64,000 nt of DNA, taken from positions 496,001 through 560,000 of the forward strand of contig NZ_LMZQ01000001.1 of the NCBI RefSeq assembly GCF_001442625.1. Reading direction: 5' to 3'. Positions within the stretch are counted from its first letter, which is position 1; each line of letters opens with the position of its first letter. Shown here in pieces: positions 45,179 through 52,855 of this stretch. The position numbers were made by a program, and so were the translations under genes. Below the pieces are notes generated by a model, which had not been told where the DNA came from, made no database searches, and saw nothing but the letters and a program-made list of their open reading frames with translations. This DNA comes from Pedobacter ginsenosidimutans. GTDB taxonomy: Bacteria > Bacteroidota > Bacteroidia > Sphingobacteriales > Sphingobacteriaceae.

Positions 45179-45500
45179 TTTCTTCGAGCGGATTCCAGAA
45201 TACTTTTTTAAAGTTTACCACCTTATCGTTCTTTACTTCGACGCCTTCGTTCCTCAACAGCTCCTCCATCAGTTCGGGCGGTTTGAAATGAAACTTTCCG
45301 GTTAGCAAGCCACTACTGTTTACCACCCTGTGGGCAGGCACACTAGGATGGGCTGTTCCGGCATAAAGCATGGCATGTCCCACCATTCTCGATGATTTTG
45401 CTGCACCTAAACTTTTTGCGATAGCGCCATAAGATGTAACCCTTCCTTTCGGGATTAACCGGGCAATCTCATAAACCTGTTCGTAAAAGTTGACATCCAT
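45168..45500 (-). CDS. Alkyltransferase-like (ATL) protein with Ala at the active-site Cys position
   Basis: A 110-residue protein related to O6-alkylguanine-DNA alkyltransferase. The DNA-binding segment (VTSYGAIAKSLGAAKSSRMVGHAM) is well kept, but the acceptor motif PCHR reads PAHR (Ala56). The protein cannot take up an alkyl group and should instead bind O6-alkylguanine and flag it for nucleotide excision repair, as known ATL proteins do. A TAATG overlap joins it to trmB. Ala at this position is less common than Trp in ATLs. Confidence 0.85.
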   Translation of the reverse strand: MDVNFYEQVYEIARLIPKGRVTSYGAIAKSLGAAKSSRMVGHAMLYAGTAHPSVPAHRVVNSSGLLTGKFHFKPPELMEELLRNEGVEVKNDKVVNFKKVFWNPLEEITV

Positions 45501-46150
45501 TATTCAAAAGAAAATTGAATATAATTAATATTTTTATCGTGTAACAAGTATTTTTTCTCGTAATAGGTTTTGATAGACAATACTTCATCAACCAGATCAG
45601 AAGTATACAGATGGTCAGTGTTTTTATGTACAGGCAATCCTAATTCTGCCACCTTTTCGCAAGTGTAAGCATACAGTTGGTCATTATCCGTTTTCAAATT
45701 AACATTGCCACCTTGTTTTAAAACAAGTTTATAACGGTTCAGGAATGCAGGGAAAGTCAAACGTTTTTTCTCCCGGCTATCTTGTGGTTGCGGATCGGGG
45801 AAAGTGATCCAGATCTCATCAATTTCTCCTTCGTTGAAATACTCCAATAAATTTTCAATCTGGATTCTTAAAAAAGCAACATTGTTAATTCCATCTTCAA
45901 TAGCTGTTTTTGCCCCTCTCCAAATGCGGTTACCTTTATAATCAACACCTATAAAGTTTTTTTCAGGAAATAACCTGGCTAAGTTTACTGAATATTCGCC
46001 TTTTCCACACGCCAGTTCGAGTACAATGGGATTCGTATTTTTAAAATGTGCTGAAGCCCAGTTTCCCTTTAAAGTTTTTCCTTGTTCTAATTGATATACG
46101 TTTGCAAATGTTTCAATTTCTGCAAAACGCCTAAGTTTATCTTTACCCAA
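45500..46150 (-). CDS. trmB: tRNA (guanine-N7-)-methyltransferase
   Basis: A 216-residue cytoplasmic enzyme that methylates G46 of many tRNAs. The SAM loop is LELACGKGEYSVNLA, followed by NFIGVDYKGNRIWRGAKTA, and the family signature IDEIWITFPDPQPQDSR is complete. The length is normal. It is co-transcribed with the ATL gene (one-base TAATG overlap). It is divergent from the GDP-fucose synthase gene. Confidence 0.93.
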   Translation of the reverse strand: MGKDKLRRFAEIETFANVYQLEQGKTLKGNWASAHFKNTNPIVLELACGKGEYSVNLARLFPEKNFIGVDYKGNRIWRGAKTAIEDGINNVAFLRIQIENLLEYFNEGEIDEIWITFPDPQPQDSREKKRLTFPAFLNRYKLVLKQGGNVNLKTDNDQLYAYTCEKVAELGLPVHKNTDHLYTSDLVDEVLSIKTYYEKKYLLHDKNINYIQFSFE

Positions 46151-46237
46151 AAGTTTTTTTTCTGCAAAAATACAATTAAATCAATAATCGAAGTTTCTTT
46201 TGCCAGAAAGATTAATGTCATTCTTATTTAGGAATCG

Positions 46238-46245
46238 TATTTTTG
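46238..46245 (+). promoter_or_regulatory. -7 element for the GDP-L-fucose synthase gene
   Basis: TATTTTTG matches TAnnTTTG and is 18 bp before the GTG start. No convincing -33 TTTG is seen at the right distance. Confidence 0.4.
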
Positions 46246-46263
46246 TAACTTATAAAAAATACC

Positions 46264-47190
46264 GTGGAAAAAAACGCTAAAATATATGTTGCAGGCCATC
46301 GTGGTATGGTAGGTTCGGCCATTTACCGTAAACTGCAAAAAGAGGGTTATCAGAATATTATAACCAAAACTTCGAGCGAGTTAGATTTACGCAACCAACA
46401 GGCCGTTACAGATTTCTTTGCGGCAGAAAAACCAGATTATGTATTTCTTGCCGCGGCAAAAGTGGGTGGTATTGTAGCCAACAATACTTACAGGGCCGAC
46501 TTTCTCTACGAAAATTTGGCCATACAAAATAATGTTATCCACAATGCTTATGTAAATGGAGTTAAGAAACTCATGTTTTTGGGATCGAGCTGTATTTACC
46601 CTAAAATGGCCCCACAGCCCTTAAAGGAAGATTACCTTTTAACCGGAACTTTAGAGCATACCAACGAACCTTATGCGATTGCAAAAATTGCAGGGATCAA
46701 AATGTGCGATGCCTACCGCGATCAATATGGCTGTAATTTCATTTCGGTTATGCCAACTAATTTATATGGCTTTAATGACAATTATCACCCTCAAAATTCG
46801 CATGTTTTACCCGCTTTGATCCGTAAGGTACACGAGGCAAAAGCGAACAACGAAAAGGAGATTGTGGTTTGGGGATCAGGATCGCCTATGCGCGAATTTT
46901 TGTTTGCAGATGATCTGGCAGATGCCTGCTATTTCCTGATGCAAAATTACAACGAGCCGCATTTGATTAATGTCGGTACCGGGCACGATTTAACCATTAA
47001 AGATCTAGCTTTATTAATCAAAGACGTATTGGGCTTTGAAGGCGAGTTGGTATTCGATGCAAGCAAACCAGATGGAACACCCCGTAAGTTGATGGACGTA
47101 AGCAAACTTCATAATTTAGGCTGGAAACATCAAATAGAACTTAAAGAAGGGATTGCGCTGGCTTATCAGGATTTCGAAAGCCGTTACTAA
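46264..47190 (+). CDS. fcl: GDP-L-fucose synthase
   Basis: A 308-residue SDR-fold epimerase/reductase that turns GDP-4-keto-6-deoxy-mannose into GDP-L-fucose. The NADP-binding [10 protein letters not shown] is at the N-terminus, and the catalytic Ser and Tyr-x3-Lys are in FLGSSCIYP and [10 protein letters not shown]. The start is GTG at 46264. Its usual partner, GDP-mannose 4,6-dehydratase (gmd), is not in the window. Fucose may go into surface glycans, but the link with the 10-14 kb glycan locus is unproven. Confidence 0.92.
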   Translation: MEKNAKIYVAGHRGMVGSAIYRKLQKEGYQNIITKTSSELDLRNQQAVTDFFAAEKPDYVFLAAAKVGGIVANNTYRADFLYENLAIQNNVIHNAYVNGVKKLMFLGSSCIYPKMAPQPLKEDYLLTGTLEHTNEPYAIAKIAGIKMCDAYRDQYGCNFISVMPTNLYGFNDNYHPQNSHVLPALIRKVHEAKANNEKEIVVWGSGSPMREFLFADDLADACYFLMQNYNEPHLINVGTGHDLTIKDLALLIKDVLGFEGELVFDASKPDGTPRKLMDVSKLHNLGWKHQIELKEGIALAYQDFESRY

Positions 47191-47325
47191 ATAAGTTTTA
47201 CAACGAGGTTGTCTCATAAATTGCAATTCAATTGAATTTGTCACGTTGTCCAAAGGACTCCTACGGAGAGCCTCCCGAAGAATCGGGACAAGTTGTCGAA
47301 ACGCCTTGTAAGACATTTAAAGCAG

Positions 47326-47349
47326 GTCCTTCGACAAGCTCAGGATGAC
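47326..47349. repeat. CCTTCGACAAGCTCAGG intergenic element
   Basis: GTCCTTCGACAAGCTCAGGATGAC is the inverse of the element at 31851. Convergent junction between fcl and the GH130 gene. A nearby CCCGAAGAATCGGG hairpin (about 47274-47287) belongs to the same region. Confidence 0.6.
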
Positions 47350-47388
47350 AATTCTATATTTATGATACGGCCTCTTTATATTTATCAC

Positions 47389-48516
47389 TCATTTTTTAGC
47401 GGCAGGATCATAAATGGCTACTGCTACCCGGCTGTCGGCACAGCCATAATATAAAAACCATTTCTCTTTGAAATAAACCAGCCCCTCGATAAAAACCGTG
47501 CCCGATGGGTATTGCCCGCTTTTTTCAAAAGGTGCAGTAGGCACGAAAAAAGGTTGATCGAGCCGCGCAACCACTTTTGAAGGATTTTTCAGATCGAATA
47601 ATACTTGCCCGGCCGAATAGGTATTGGCTACATAATTGATATCTCTTTCTGCATCGCTCCTGTTTTTACCATTATATAAAACTAAAATACCCTTATCGGT
47701 TACAATTGCCGGCGGACCGCATTCGGTCAGGTCACTATCGAAATATTTTTTCCTGGGTTTCACAATTAAATCTAAATCACCATTTGCGTTTAAAGCTGGC
47801 TCCCAATTGATAAGATCGACCGAGGTAGCAATATTCATGAAACGTTCGCCCCAGTACATCATATATTTGCCATTTATTTTGGCGATCACTTGTTTTCCAT
47901 TTTTCACCTTGGTTACAATTGAACCCGATTTGCATTTGAGATTTTGAAATTTACCATTATAAGCTCTACTAAACGCAGGGCCGTGTTTGGTCCAGTGTTT
48001 TAAATCTTTGGAAGTGGCTACAGCCAAGCGGAATATATTCCGGTTCCATTGGGTATATAACATCACATACACACCCTCTGCAGTAACCGCAATGCGTGGG
48101 TCTTCGCAGCCACCCGGCCATTCATAAGCTTTCTGACTATCTTCATCAGGATAGAGCACAGGTGCTGGATTACGCTTCATTTTAATGCCATCAATACTTT
48201 CGGCAATGCCTATTCTTGAAGTACGCTTACCAATACCAATGCCAGACCGGTCTTCTCCGCGATAAAGTACATATACTTTATTTTTGCTTACCGCAGCAGC
48301 AGGATTAAAAACATCGCCGGCCTCCCACGCAATTTTTTGTTTACTCATTGGGTCGAAGAAAAGACTTTCGGTTTTTGGAGAAATAATAGGATTAACATTT
48401 TGCGGCCGTATAAATGGCCCTAATGCCCATTCGGGAAATTGACTCTGGGCATTTGCTATAAAGGCAAGCGGAAGAAAAAATATAAGAAGAAATAAGCGTA
48501 AAGCGATTCTGTTCAT
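47389..48516 (-). CDS. Secreted GH130-family glycoside hydrolase or phosphorylase
   Basis: A 375-residue protein with a signal peptide (1-24, ending ANAQ) and a five-bladed beta-propeller sequence pattern: NPAAAVSKNKVYVLYRGED, GCEDPRIAVTAEGVYVMLYT, TECGPPAIVTDKGILVLYNG and KEKWFLYYGCADSRVAVA. GCEDPR carries the conserved acidic residue of GH130. Exported GH130 members in Bacteroidota include beta-1,2-mannosidases, so a mannosidase is a fair guess, while intracellular members are often phosphorylases. No SusC/SusD pair is nearby, so it is not in a typical polysaccharide-utilisation locus. Confidence 0.78.
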   Translation of the reverse strand: MNRIALRLFLLIFFLPLAFIANAQSQFPEWALGPFIRPQNVNPIISPKTESLFFDPMSKQKIAWEAGDVFNPAAAVSKNKVYVLYRGEDRSGIGIGKRTSRIGIAESIDGIKMKRNPAPVLYPDEDSQKAYEWPGGCEDPRIAVTAEGVYVMLYTQWNRNIFRLAVATSKDLKHWTKHGPAFSRAYNGKFQNLKCKSGSIVTKVKNGKQVIAKINGKYMMYWGERFMNIATSVDLINWEPALNANGDLDLIVKPRKKYFDSDLTECGPPAIVTDKGILVLYNGKNRSDAERDINYVANTYSAGQVLFDLKNPSKVVARLDQPFFVPTAPFEKSGQYPSGTVFIEGLVYFKEKWFLYYGCADSRVAVAIYDPAAKK

Positions 48517-48691
48517 AAAGCTAAAATACCTAATTAATCTCGTAAACCGTGATGGTTTGGATTATCGCTAATTAAATCAATCCTACTTCAATATTCTATT
48601 CAACCTTTTGTTTAAATGTCTCATTTAATGGAGAATTTTATTTATCCAAATCATTAGCAACTCAATTATCCATCCATCAGTGTCTCAAATA

Positions 48692-48722
48692 TTTTTTACT
48701 ATAGTCAAAATTGATATATTTG
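48692..48722 (+). promoter_or_regulatory. Promoter for oxyR
   Basis: TATATTTG (48715-48722) is an exact -7 element, with TTTT (48692-48695) exactly 19 bp upstream in the -33 position. The start codon at 48747 is 24 bp downstream. The motif CAAATATTTTTTACTATAG, near the -33, may also matter for autoregulation, but no operator was recognised. Confidence 0.55.
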
Positions 48723-48746
48723 ATATTATAAATAAATTTTAACTAT

Positions 48747-49679
48747 ATGACTTTAGTTCAGCTAGAATATATTGTTGCTGTAGATACTTACAGAAGTTTT
48801 GTTACCGCTGCAGATAAATGTTTTGTAACGCAACCTACCTTAAGCATGCAGGTGCAAAAACTGGAGGAATTGATCAGCGTTAAAATTTTCGACAGGAGCA
48901 AACAACCCGTAAGCCCGACTGAAATTGGCGCCCAGATTATTGCTCAGGCAAGGATTATTTTACAGGAAAGTGGGAAAATAAAAGAACTGATCAGCAGTCA
49001 GCAGCAGGATGTTTTAGGGGAATTAAGAATAGGTGTAATTCCAACCGTTGCGCCATACCTGCTGCCTGAAGTGATTTCTGCCATGTTGGATAAATATCCT
49101 GAATTAAAACTTTTAATCTGGGAATATACCACGGAAGATATTATTCACCACCTAAAAACAGGTGTACTGGATTGTGGTATTTTAGCTACGCCACTTACCG
49201 ATCCGAACATTACCGAAATCCCATTATATTACGAAAACTTTGTAAGCTATATCAGCAAAAACAGCAAGCTTTATAAAAAGAAGGCCGTTGATGCCGAAGA
49301 TCTGAATGATGAAAACATCTGGTTATTAAATGAAGGTCATTGTATGCGCAATCAGGTATTGAACATTTGCCGCTCTACAAAAAACAACAGATTACAGGGA
49401 CTTGAATACAATACAGGCAGCGTAGAAACCCTCGTACGTATGGTTGACTTAAATGGAGGAGCAACATTATTGCCCGAGCTGGCCATAGCAGAATTAAATG
49501 CAAAACAGACTAGTAAAATCCGACATTTTAAATCGCCTGAGCCTGTGCGCGAGATCAGCCTGGTAACCCATAAAAACTTTATTAAAAAAAGGATGCTTAA
49601 TGCTTTAAAAGATGAGATTTTAGAAATCATCCCAAAAACCATGAAGCAGAAAAAGAAAAAAGATATTGTTGGGATATAG
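48747..49679 (+). CDS. oxyR: OxyR hydrogen-peroxide sensor, LysR family
   Basis: A 310-residue transcription regulator with an N-terminal winged helix-turn-helix (about 1-60, RSFVTAADKCFVTQPTLSMQ) and a LysR effector domain. The redox pair is plain: Cys199 in GHCMRNQVLNIC and Cys208, the same residue numbers and the same 8-residue gap as in E. coli OxyR. It should form a disulfide on contact with peroxide and activate defence genes. It has a basic C-terminal tail (KQKKKKD). The SOD gene lies 1 kb away. Ahp or catalase targets are not in the window. Confidence 0.93.
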   Translation: MTLVQLEYIVAVDTYRSFVTAADKCFVTQPTLSMQVQKLEELISVKIFDRSKQPVSPTEIGAQIIAQARIILQESGKIKELISSQQQDVLGELRIGVIPTVAPYLLPEVISAMLDKYPELKLLIWEYTTEDIIHHLKTGVLDCGILATPLTDPNITEIPLYYENFVSYISKNSKLYKKKAVDAEDLNDENIWLLNEGHCMRNQVLNICRSTKNNRLQGLEYNTGSVETLVRMVDLNGGATLLPELAIAELNAKQTSKIRHFKSPEPVREISLVTHKNFIKKRMLNALKDEILEIIPKTMKQKKKKDIVGI

Positions 49680-49744
49680 ATTGTATGGCTAAGTCTGGAG
49701 GGGAATTGAGCAAAGCAGACATTTGGTGACTTTACCCACGCGGT

Positions 49745-49854
49745 CGTCATGCTGATCCCGAATATTCGGGATCAGCATCTTTCCTGCCACATAGATAGCC
49801 CCTGAAATGAATTTACTGCGTAGCTTTCCGCTGCGCTACAGGTCAGGATGACGG
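49745..49854. repeat. GTCAT palindrome element with a 30-bp perfect palindrome
   Basis: Begins CGTCATGCTGATCCCGAAT and ends CAGGATGACGG. Positions 49749-49778 are a perfect 30-bp palindrome centred on CGAATATTCG. A second, weaker hairpin is GTAGCTTTCCGCTGCGCTAC. Convergent junction between oxyR and a small membrane protein gene. Confidence 0.75.
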
Positions 49855-49884
49855 CAATTGATTAAAAGTATCTATACAAAAGAT

Positions 49885-50127
49885 TTATAAAGCATCGGAA
49901 ACTAATCCCTTCTCCCTATCTACATGATCAGCCAGCTTATAGCCTGATGCAGCAGGATTTTTATCTTCTAAAAAGATCAAAATAATTAATGAAATAATGG
50001 GGATTAAAAAGGAAATAAAAAACCAGAACCAAAAATTCCGGCCTGTTCGCTTTGCCAAAAAACCTGCAAGTAACTGCGGCGACAATAGTAGTCCGAGTAC
50101 AATAGTGCCTACGATTATCTCTGGCAT
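49885..50127 (-). CDS. Small membrane protein
   Basis: 80 residues with two membrane helices (about 5-22 and 32-53) and a hydrophilic C-terminal tail (EDKNPAASGYKLADHVDREK). A GRNFWFWFFISFLIPI stretch resembles the membrane part of several Bacteroidota small proteins. The function is unknown. Confidence 0.5.
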   Translation of the reverse strand: MPEIIVGTIVLGLLLSPQLLAGFLAKRTGRNFWFWFFISFLIPIISLIILIFLEDKNPAASGYKLADHVDREKGLVSDAL

Positions 50128-50166
50128 TTGTTATTGAATTAATCGATTACAAAAGCGCTAGCGGGC

Positions 50167-50628
50167 TTAAAGATTTTGTTTTCCTACCGGAGGTGCAGAT
50201 AACAATCCTTTAATATCGCTCTCCACTTCTTCTTCCTCACCTTTTTTCTTTTTCTTATTTTTTGCTTTAAGTCCTTTACCGCTTAAACGTTCTTCGATGA
50301 TTTTATCATATTCGGTTTGTTGCTCCGGTCTTAAAACATTGCGGATGTTCTTCGAGGTTTCGTTCTGTAGTTTATAGAATTTATCTACATCCTCTTCGCG
50401 CGAGTTGCCTGCCTGTTGTCTTTTAATTAAATCAGCCTGTTCTTTCGCCTGATTATAGGTAAAGCTGTAGATTACGCTTTTTTGCGTTCCATTTAGTTTT
50501 AACCGTTTATCCAGATCCTCCACATTCTTCTGTGCAATTTCCCCTGGAGTAGGTACTTTATTCTGTTGTGCACGCACCAATCCATTTACACCAACAATAA
50601 CTAAAAATAAAATTACAAGCCTTTTCAT
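50167..50628 (-). CDS. Exported helical protein, Spy/LTxxQ-like
   Basis: About 153 residues. The signal peptide ends VRAQ, then a helical stretch begins PGEIAQKNVEDLDKRLKLNG. The spacing of LKLNGTQKSVIYS and NVLRPEQQTEYDKI resembles LTxxQ motifs of CpxP/Spy-type chaperones. The C-terminus has a run of Lys followed by a run of Glu (KNKKKKKGEEEEVE). I start at ATG 50628 rather than 50637 to give a cleaner signal peptide. A periplasmic chaperone-like role is a guess. Confidence 0.55.
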   Translation of the reverse strand: MKRLVILFLVIVGVNGLVRAQQNKVPTPGEIAQKNVEDLDKRLKLNGTQKSVIYSFTYNQAKEQADLIKRQQAGNSREEDVDKFYKLQNETSKNIRNVLRPEQQTEYDKIIEERLSGKGLKAKNKKKKKGEEEEVESDIKGLLSAPPVGKQNL

Positions 50629-50672
50629 TTCGAACATTTTATATCTGCGAAGTTACTTAATTATCTTAAAAC

Positions 50673-50704
50673 AAGAAAGTCCCGATTTGCGTCGGGACTT
50701 TCTT
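50673..50704 (-). terminator. Terminator after sodB
   Basis: A 13-bp perfect stem (AAGAAAGTCCCGA / TCGGGACTTTCTT) with a 6-nt loop, directly downstream of the superoxide dismutase gene on the minus strand. Confidence 0.8.
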
Positions 50705-50725
50705 AAATTTTATTGAATGTTTAGC

Positions 50726-51334
50726 TTATAAAGCTTTTTTGTAAAGCTCAGCAACTGCATCCCAGTTAATTACATTCCAAATTGCCGCTAAATAATCAGG
50801 GCGTTTATTTTGGTATTTTAAGTAATATGCATGCTCCCAAACATCTATACCTAAAATTGGCGTTCCTTTAACTTCAGCAACATCCATTAAAGGGTTATCT
50901 TGGTTTGGTGTAGAAGAAACCTGAAGTTTTTTATCAGCACCAACTGATAACCAAGCCCAGCCAGAACCAAAACGGGTAGCACCAGCTTCTTGTAATTTAG
51001 TTTTAAGATCAGCAAATGAACCAAAAGTTTCGTTAATTGCTTTAGCTAAATCTCCAGTTGGCTCACCACCTTTATTTGGGCCTAAAATGTTCCAGAACAA
51101 AGAGTGATTATAGTGACCTCCGCCGTTGTTTCTCACAGCAGCTGGGAATTTTGAAATGTTTTTTACAATTTCCTCGATGCTAGAAGTCGCTTCCGGCTTA
51201 CCTTCTAAAGCTTTATTTAGGTTGGTAACGTAAGCCTGATGGTGTTTATCATGGTGGATTTCCATGGTAGTTTTATCAATATGCGGTTCTAATGCATCGG
51301 TTGCGTAATGTAACGCAGGTAATTCAAAAGCCAT
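50726..51334 (-). CDS. sodB: Superoxide dismutase, Fe/Mn type
   Basis: A 202-residue enzyme. The metal ligands lie in [19 protein letters not shown] (His), [13 protein letters not shown] (His), and [12 protein letters not shown] (Asp and His). The GGGHYNHS/W pattern fits the Fe/Mn family, but sequence alone does not tell which metal. It has no signal peptide, so it is cytoplasmic. It stands alone with its own terminator. Confidence 0.93.
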   Translation of the reverse strand: MAFELPALHYATDALEPHIDKTTMEIHHDKHHQAYVTNLNKALEGKPEATSSIEEIVKNISKFPAAVRNNGGGHYNHSLFWNILGPNKGGEPTGDLAKAINETFGSFADLKTKLQEAGATRFGSGWAWLSVGADKKLQVSSTPNQDNPLMDVAEVKGTPILGIDVWEHAYYLKYQNKRPDYLAAIWNVINWDAVAELYKKAL

Positions 51335-51516
51335 AATGTTTTATGTTTAAAGATTTAAAAATGTTTCTTGTAGCAAATATAACATTAGAACGTTAAGATT
51401 TGTTCATGTTATTATCATCAAATCGTTTTCTGCTCCGTTGTTGCAAAGTTGGGAGTTCAAAAGTTGTAAGGCTCAGGGCGATAGCCAAACAGTTTTAATG
51501 AAAAAATTTACTATTT

Positions 51517-51578
51517 AGTCAATAGTTAATGGCCGATAGTAAAATAGCCCACTTGCCTATAAACCATGAGCCATTAAC
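51517..51578. repeat. Word-shuffled repeat before tadA
   Basis: TAGTCAATAGTTAATGGCCG, then CTATAAACCATGAGCCATTAAC: near-inverse short words (TTAATGG / CCATTAA). It resembles the xylB-xylA spacer at 54341-54413. Co-directional junction. Confidence 0.35.
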
Positions 51579-52046
51579 TCATCTTTTCTTCGCAAAGAAA
51601 TTTTTCATCAGGGCCGCACATTCTTCTGCCATTATCCCACCTTTCAATATCGTTTTAGGATGGAGCAGATTGGTATTTTTGGAGATAAAGCCTCTTTTTT
51701 CTTCTCTGGCACCATACACAATGCGGCCAATCTGTGTCCAATAACTTGCGCCAGCACACATTACACAAGGCTCGATGGTTACATATAAGGTACAATCCCT
51801 TAAATATTTCCCGCCTATGGTTTGCGCTGCAGAGGTAAACGCCTGCATTTCTGCATGCGCAGTAACATCATTAAAGCGCTCAGTTAAATTGTAGCCACGG
51901 CCTATAATCCTGTTTTTACTAACCACTATTGCCCCGATTGGAATTTCATCTTCAGCTAAAGCTTTTTTTGCTTCTTCCAAAGCCAATTTCATATAATGGA
52001 TATCCTCTTCTTCAGGATCGGTATTTTCGAAGTTGTAAAAACTCAT
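51579..52046 (-). CDS. tadA: tRNA adenosine deaminase-like nucleoside deaminase
   Basis: About 155 residues. The zinc-binding HAE and PCVMC motifs are present (TAHAEMQAF and IEPCVMCAG). Length and order fit TadA, which converts A34 to inosine in tRNA-Arg, although a free-base deaminase (for example guanine or cytosine) is possible. The frame is open to ATG 52088, but the 14 extra residues fall in repeated intergenic sequence at 52068-52111. I therefore take ATG 52046 (MSFYNFENTDPEE) as the start. Confidence 0.82.
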   Translation of the reverse strand: MSFYNFENTDPEEEDIHYMKLALEEAKKALAEDEIPIGAIVVSKNRIIGRGYNLTERFNDVTAHAEMQAFTSAAQTIGGKYLRDCTLYVTIEPCVMCAGASYWTQIGRIVYGAREEKRGFISKNTNLLHPKTILKGGIMAEECAALMKNFFAKKR

Positions 52047-52067
52047 GTGGCAAATATAGGCTAAGAA

Positions 52068-52111
52068 TTCTGAAGTTTCTAAGGGCAAAGTGCTAGTAAA
52101 TCTTCAGAGGT
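52068..52111. repeat. Degenerate copy of an AAGGGCA hairpin element
   Basis: TCTGAAGTTTCTAAGGGCAA, then GTGCTAGTAAATCTTCAGAG: arms CTGAAG/CTTCAG around AAGGGCA. It aligns with the better-kept copy at 52273-52320, about 200 bp away in the same direction. Confidence 0.5.
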
Positions 52112-52121
52112 CTAGTTGGTT

Positions 52122-52230
52122 TTTTGGAGCGCACTTATAATGCTAATCGGTTGCTCCAGTCCTGCTTTTTGCTACAAGTCCTCTCCCGATGAAGAATCGG
52201 GATGCGGGCTTTACGCGTCAATCAGGGCTA
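52122..52230 (+). repeat. 107-bp repeat, copy 1 of 2
   Basis: Starts TTGGAGCGCA, includes TACAAGTCCTCTCCCGATGA and GAATCGGGATGCGGGCTTT, and ends TCAATCAGGGCTA. The inverted second copy is at 58002-58109, about 85% identical by hand alignment. A central hairpin (CCCGATGAAGAATCGGG) is kept in both. No protein is encoded. Confidence 0.75.
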
Positions 52231-52272
52231 TTGAACAAAGGTCTGTGCTAATGATGAACAAATAACGCGCTG

Positions 52273-52320
52273 ACTTCCGAAGTCCCCAAGGGCAGAGCGC
52301 CAGCAAAACTTCGGAAGTTT
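52273..52320. repeat. AAGGGCA hairpin element
   Basis: ACTTCCGAAGTCCCCAAGGG, then GCCAGCAAAACTTCGGAAGT: 10-bp inverted ends (CTTCCGAAGT / ACTTCGGAAG) with a loop of about 28 nt. It abuts the csaA stop codon and may end that transcript. Confidence 0.6.
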
Positions 52321-52327
52321 ACAGGCA

Positions 52328-52663
52328 TTACACAAGTTTACTCCCATTGGGAACTTTACTTTGCACGGCAGTCAATACAATATCACCGTTCTCGTCAGCA
52401 AAACCAGTTACCAAAAATTCGGACATAAATTTTCCGATCTGTTTTTTCGGGAAGTTGATCACCCCTACAATCTGTTTCCCTGGTAACTCGTCCAAGGAAT
52501 AGTGTTTGGTAATCTGCGCACTGCTCATTTTAATACCAAATTCACCAAAGTCTACCTTAACTTTATAGGCAGGTCGTCGGGCTTCAGGAAATTCGAAAGC
52601 CTCTAAAATGGTGCCTACCCTCAATTCTACCTTTTCGAAATCATTCCAGGTAATCTCTTCCAT
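52328..52663 (-). CDS. csaA: CsaA-type tRNA-binding / chaperone protein
   Basis: A 111-residue OB-fold protein. The sequence (FEKVELRVGTILEAFEFPEA, then KQIVGVINFPKKQIGKFMSEFLVTG) is typical of CsaA, a dimer with tRNA-binding and protein-export chaperone activity in Bacillus. The length is complete. It is divergent from the xylose genes with a 192-bp gap that contains the xyl control region. Confidence 0.85.
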   Translation of the reverse strand: MEEITWNDFEKVELRVGTILEAFEFPEARRPAYKVKVDFGEFGIKMSSAQITKHYSLDELPGKQIVGVINFPKKQIGKFMSEFLVTGFADENGDIVLTAVQSKVPNGSKLV

Positions 52664-52742
52664 AGCTCAATTTTAATATAATGGCAAAAATATAAATTAT
52701 TAAAATAATTCAATTGTAGTTTAAATTAGTGAGAATACTCAA

Positions 52743-52758
52743 TTCAACCGATTGCATT
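52743..52758. promoter_or_regulatory. Upstream LacI-type operator candidate for xylB
   Basis: TTCAACCGATTGCATT is alike in 13 of 16 positions to the palindrome at the promoter (ATGCAACCGTTTGCATA). It lies about 70 bp upstream of it. Two spaced sites fit a LacI-family repressor that loops DNA. Confidence 0.5.
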
Positions 52759-52782
52759 AAATGGAATAGATTTTACAAAAAA

Positions 52783-52813
52783 TTTGCGTTTTATATTTTA
52801 AGCACTATCTTTA
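52783..52813 (+). promoter_or_regulatory. Promoter of the xylose genes
   Basis: TTTG at 52783-52786, exactly 19 bp, then TATCTTTA at 52806-52813. This is the best Bacteroidota promoter in the window, with one base off the -7 consensus (final A for G). It leads to xylB at 52856. Confidence 0.75.
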
Positions 52814-52829
52814 TGCAACCGTTTGCATA
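52812..52829. promoter_or_regulatory. Palindromic operator at the xylB start of transcription
   Basis: TATGCAACCGTTTGCATA: 7-bp perfect arms (TATGCAA / TTGCATA) around CCGT. It overlaps the end of the -7 element and covers the expected transcription start, so a bound repressor would block polymerase. The shape suits a LacI/GalR-family protein. No such regulator gene is in the window. Confidence 0.6.
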
Positions 52830-52855
52830 ACCAAATATTAAAATAACTTAAAACC

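Noticed and set aside
47116..47316. Minus-strand frame at the end of fcl
   Set aside because: Overlaps fcl and hairpin repeats; its sequence is that of repeat translation.
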